Positions 21,127 through 21,486 of a DNA stretch of 21,486 nucleotides are shown one piece after another. The stretch is from IMG/VR virus record IMGVR_UViG_3300037852_000521, positions 1 to 21,486 of that record; one strand, 5' to 3'. A program made the position numbers and the translations under genes. This DNA comes from a virus. Positions within the stretch are counted from its first letter, which is position 1; every line of letters starts with the position of its first letter. Below the pieces are notes generated by a model. It searched no databases. It was not told the DNA's origin and worked only from the letters and a program-made list of their open reading frames with translations.

Positions 21127-21486
21127 CTAACCCTGCGCACCCATCATAAAACACTGGATGGTTGCACCATACGGACCATATACAGGCCAAACAAGGGTGC
21201 TTCCATCCTTGTTTGGGTCCTCAACAACCGAGTCATCAGGTACATCAACCCATTCTACGTGACTACCATCTTGTTTGGTTGGTATCCTGACCCTAAAATG
21301 ACTTGTCGGTTTATTTTGAGATTCCCAGTCTACATCACGTAAATGTAGAGCATCTGAACCATCACAACATGAAGTATTGCGTTTATTTTTTAGAGACATC
21401 ATCCAGTTATTCAATTCTGGATGCTCACTGTCATGCGCCAATGCTGAGGTAGTCAATAAAAAGATAAGCAACGCTACTCGTTTCAT
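21127..21486 (-). CDS. Small exported protein on the reverse strand
   Basis: The only gene on this strand. It starts at the very last base of the window (ATG complement at 21486) with a clear Sec signal peptide (MKRVALLIFLLTTSALAH) and runs 119 residues to a stop one base past the stop of the forward gene. The mature part has HPELNNWMMSLKN, a CCDGSDALHL motif, DVDWES, FRVRIP, WVDVPDDSVVEDPN and a final Cys near the C-terminus. I recall this pattern in secreted proteins of rhizobia and relatives, of unknown role; if right, it is host-derived. The ribosome site would lie outside the window, so the start rests on the signal peptide. Confidence 0.78.
   Translation of the reverse strand: MKRVALLIFLLTTSALAHDSEHPELNNWMMSLKNKRNTSCCDGSDALHLRDVDWESQNKPTSHFRVRIPTKQDGSHVEWVDVPDDSVVEDPNKDGSTLVWPVYGPYGATIQCFMMGAQG

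Noticed and set aside
1-21486. CRISPR arrays, insertion sequences, integrase or attachment sites
   Set aside because: No regularly spaced repeats, transposase-like protein, terminal inverted repeats or integrase motifs were seen on either strand.

Overview
The window is a dense, almost entirely forward-strand block of a tailed-phage genome, covering DNA replication, recombination and repair. Genes mostly overlap by 1-44 bases or abut (ATGA, TAATG and TAGTG junctions). No structural or packaging gene, integrase, insertion sequence or CRISPR array is visible. A GcrA-family regulator and several Sec-exported small proteins of types I associate with alphaproteobacteria suggest an alphaproteobacterial (perhaps rhizobial or caulobacter-like) host. 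That host call is inference from protein character, not from a search.

Layout: (1) 1-2612: the tail end of an AAA+ ATPase, a primase with zinc finger and Toprim domain, and an acidic protein with a C-terminal helix-turn-helix-like domain. (2) 2613-3565: a GC-rich, hairpin-rich leader, a conserved-looking unknown gene and two tRNA elements: a CAU-anticodon tRNA with initiator features and a degenerate Arg-like one. (3) 3566-7118: an unknown gene, a structured terminator-like element, a DNA methyltransferase, a small exported protein, a bacterial-type sliding clamp, a cupin, a small gene and a clean tRNA-Pro(UGG). (4) 7119-10651: a family A DNA polymerase fused to a degenerate uracil-DNA-glycosylase-like domain, then a DnaX-type clamp loader. 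(5) 10648-15229: unknown gene, UvsY-like mediator, gp32-like ssDNA-binding protein, small genes, RecA/UvsX recombinase, FkbM-type methyltransferase and a PD-(D/E)xK nuclease resembling Holliday-junction resolvases. (6) 15244-16694: five small membrane or exported proteins. (7) 16660-20505: SbcD/gp47 nuclease, a zinc-binding small protein with a Gly/Ser linker, SbcC/gp46 ATPase, GcrA-like regulator and an unknown gene. (8) 20514-21486: a His-rich exported CHAP-like protein convergent with the only reverse-strand gene, another exported protein.

Taken together, the replisome is hybrid: a PolA-type polymerase works with a bacterial-type beta clamp and a DnaX-like loader, while recombination follows the T4 plan (UvsX, UvsY, gp32, gp46/47 plus a resolvase). 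The parts least explained by this core are the hybrid tRNAs and structured RNA elements, the exported and membrane cassette, the cupin and FkbM enzymes, and the pairing of a DNA methyltransferase with a GcrA-like factor that may read DNA methylation.
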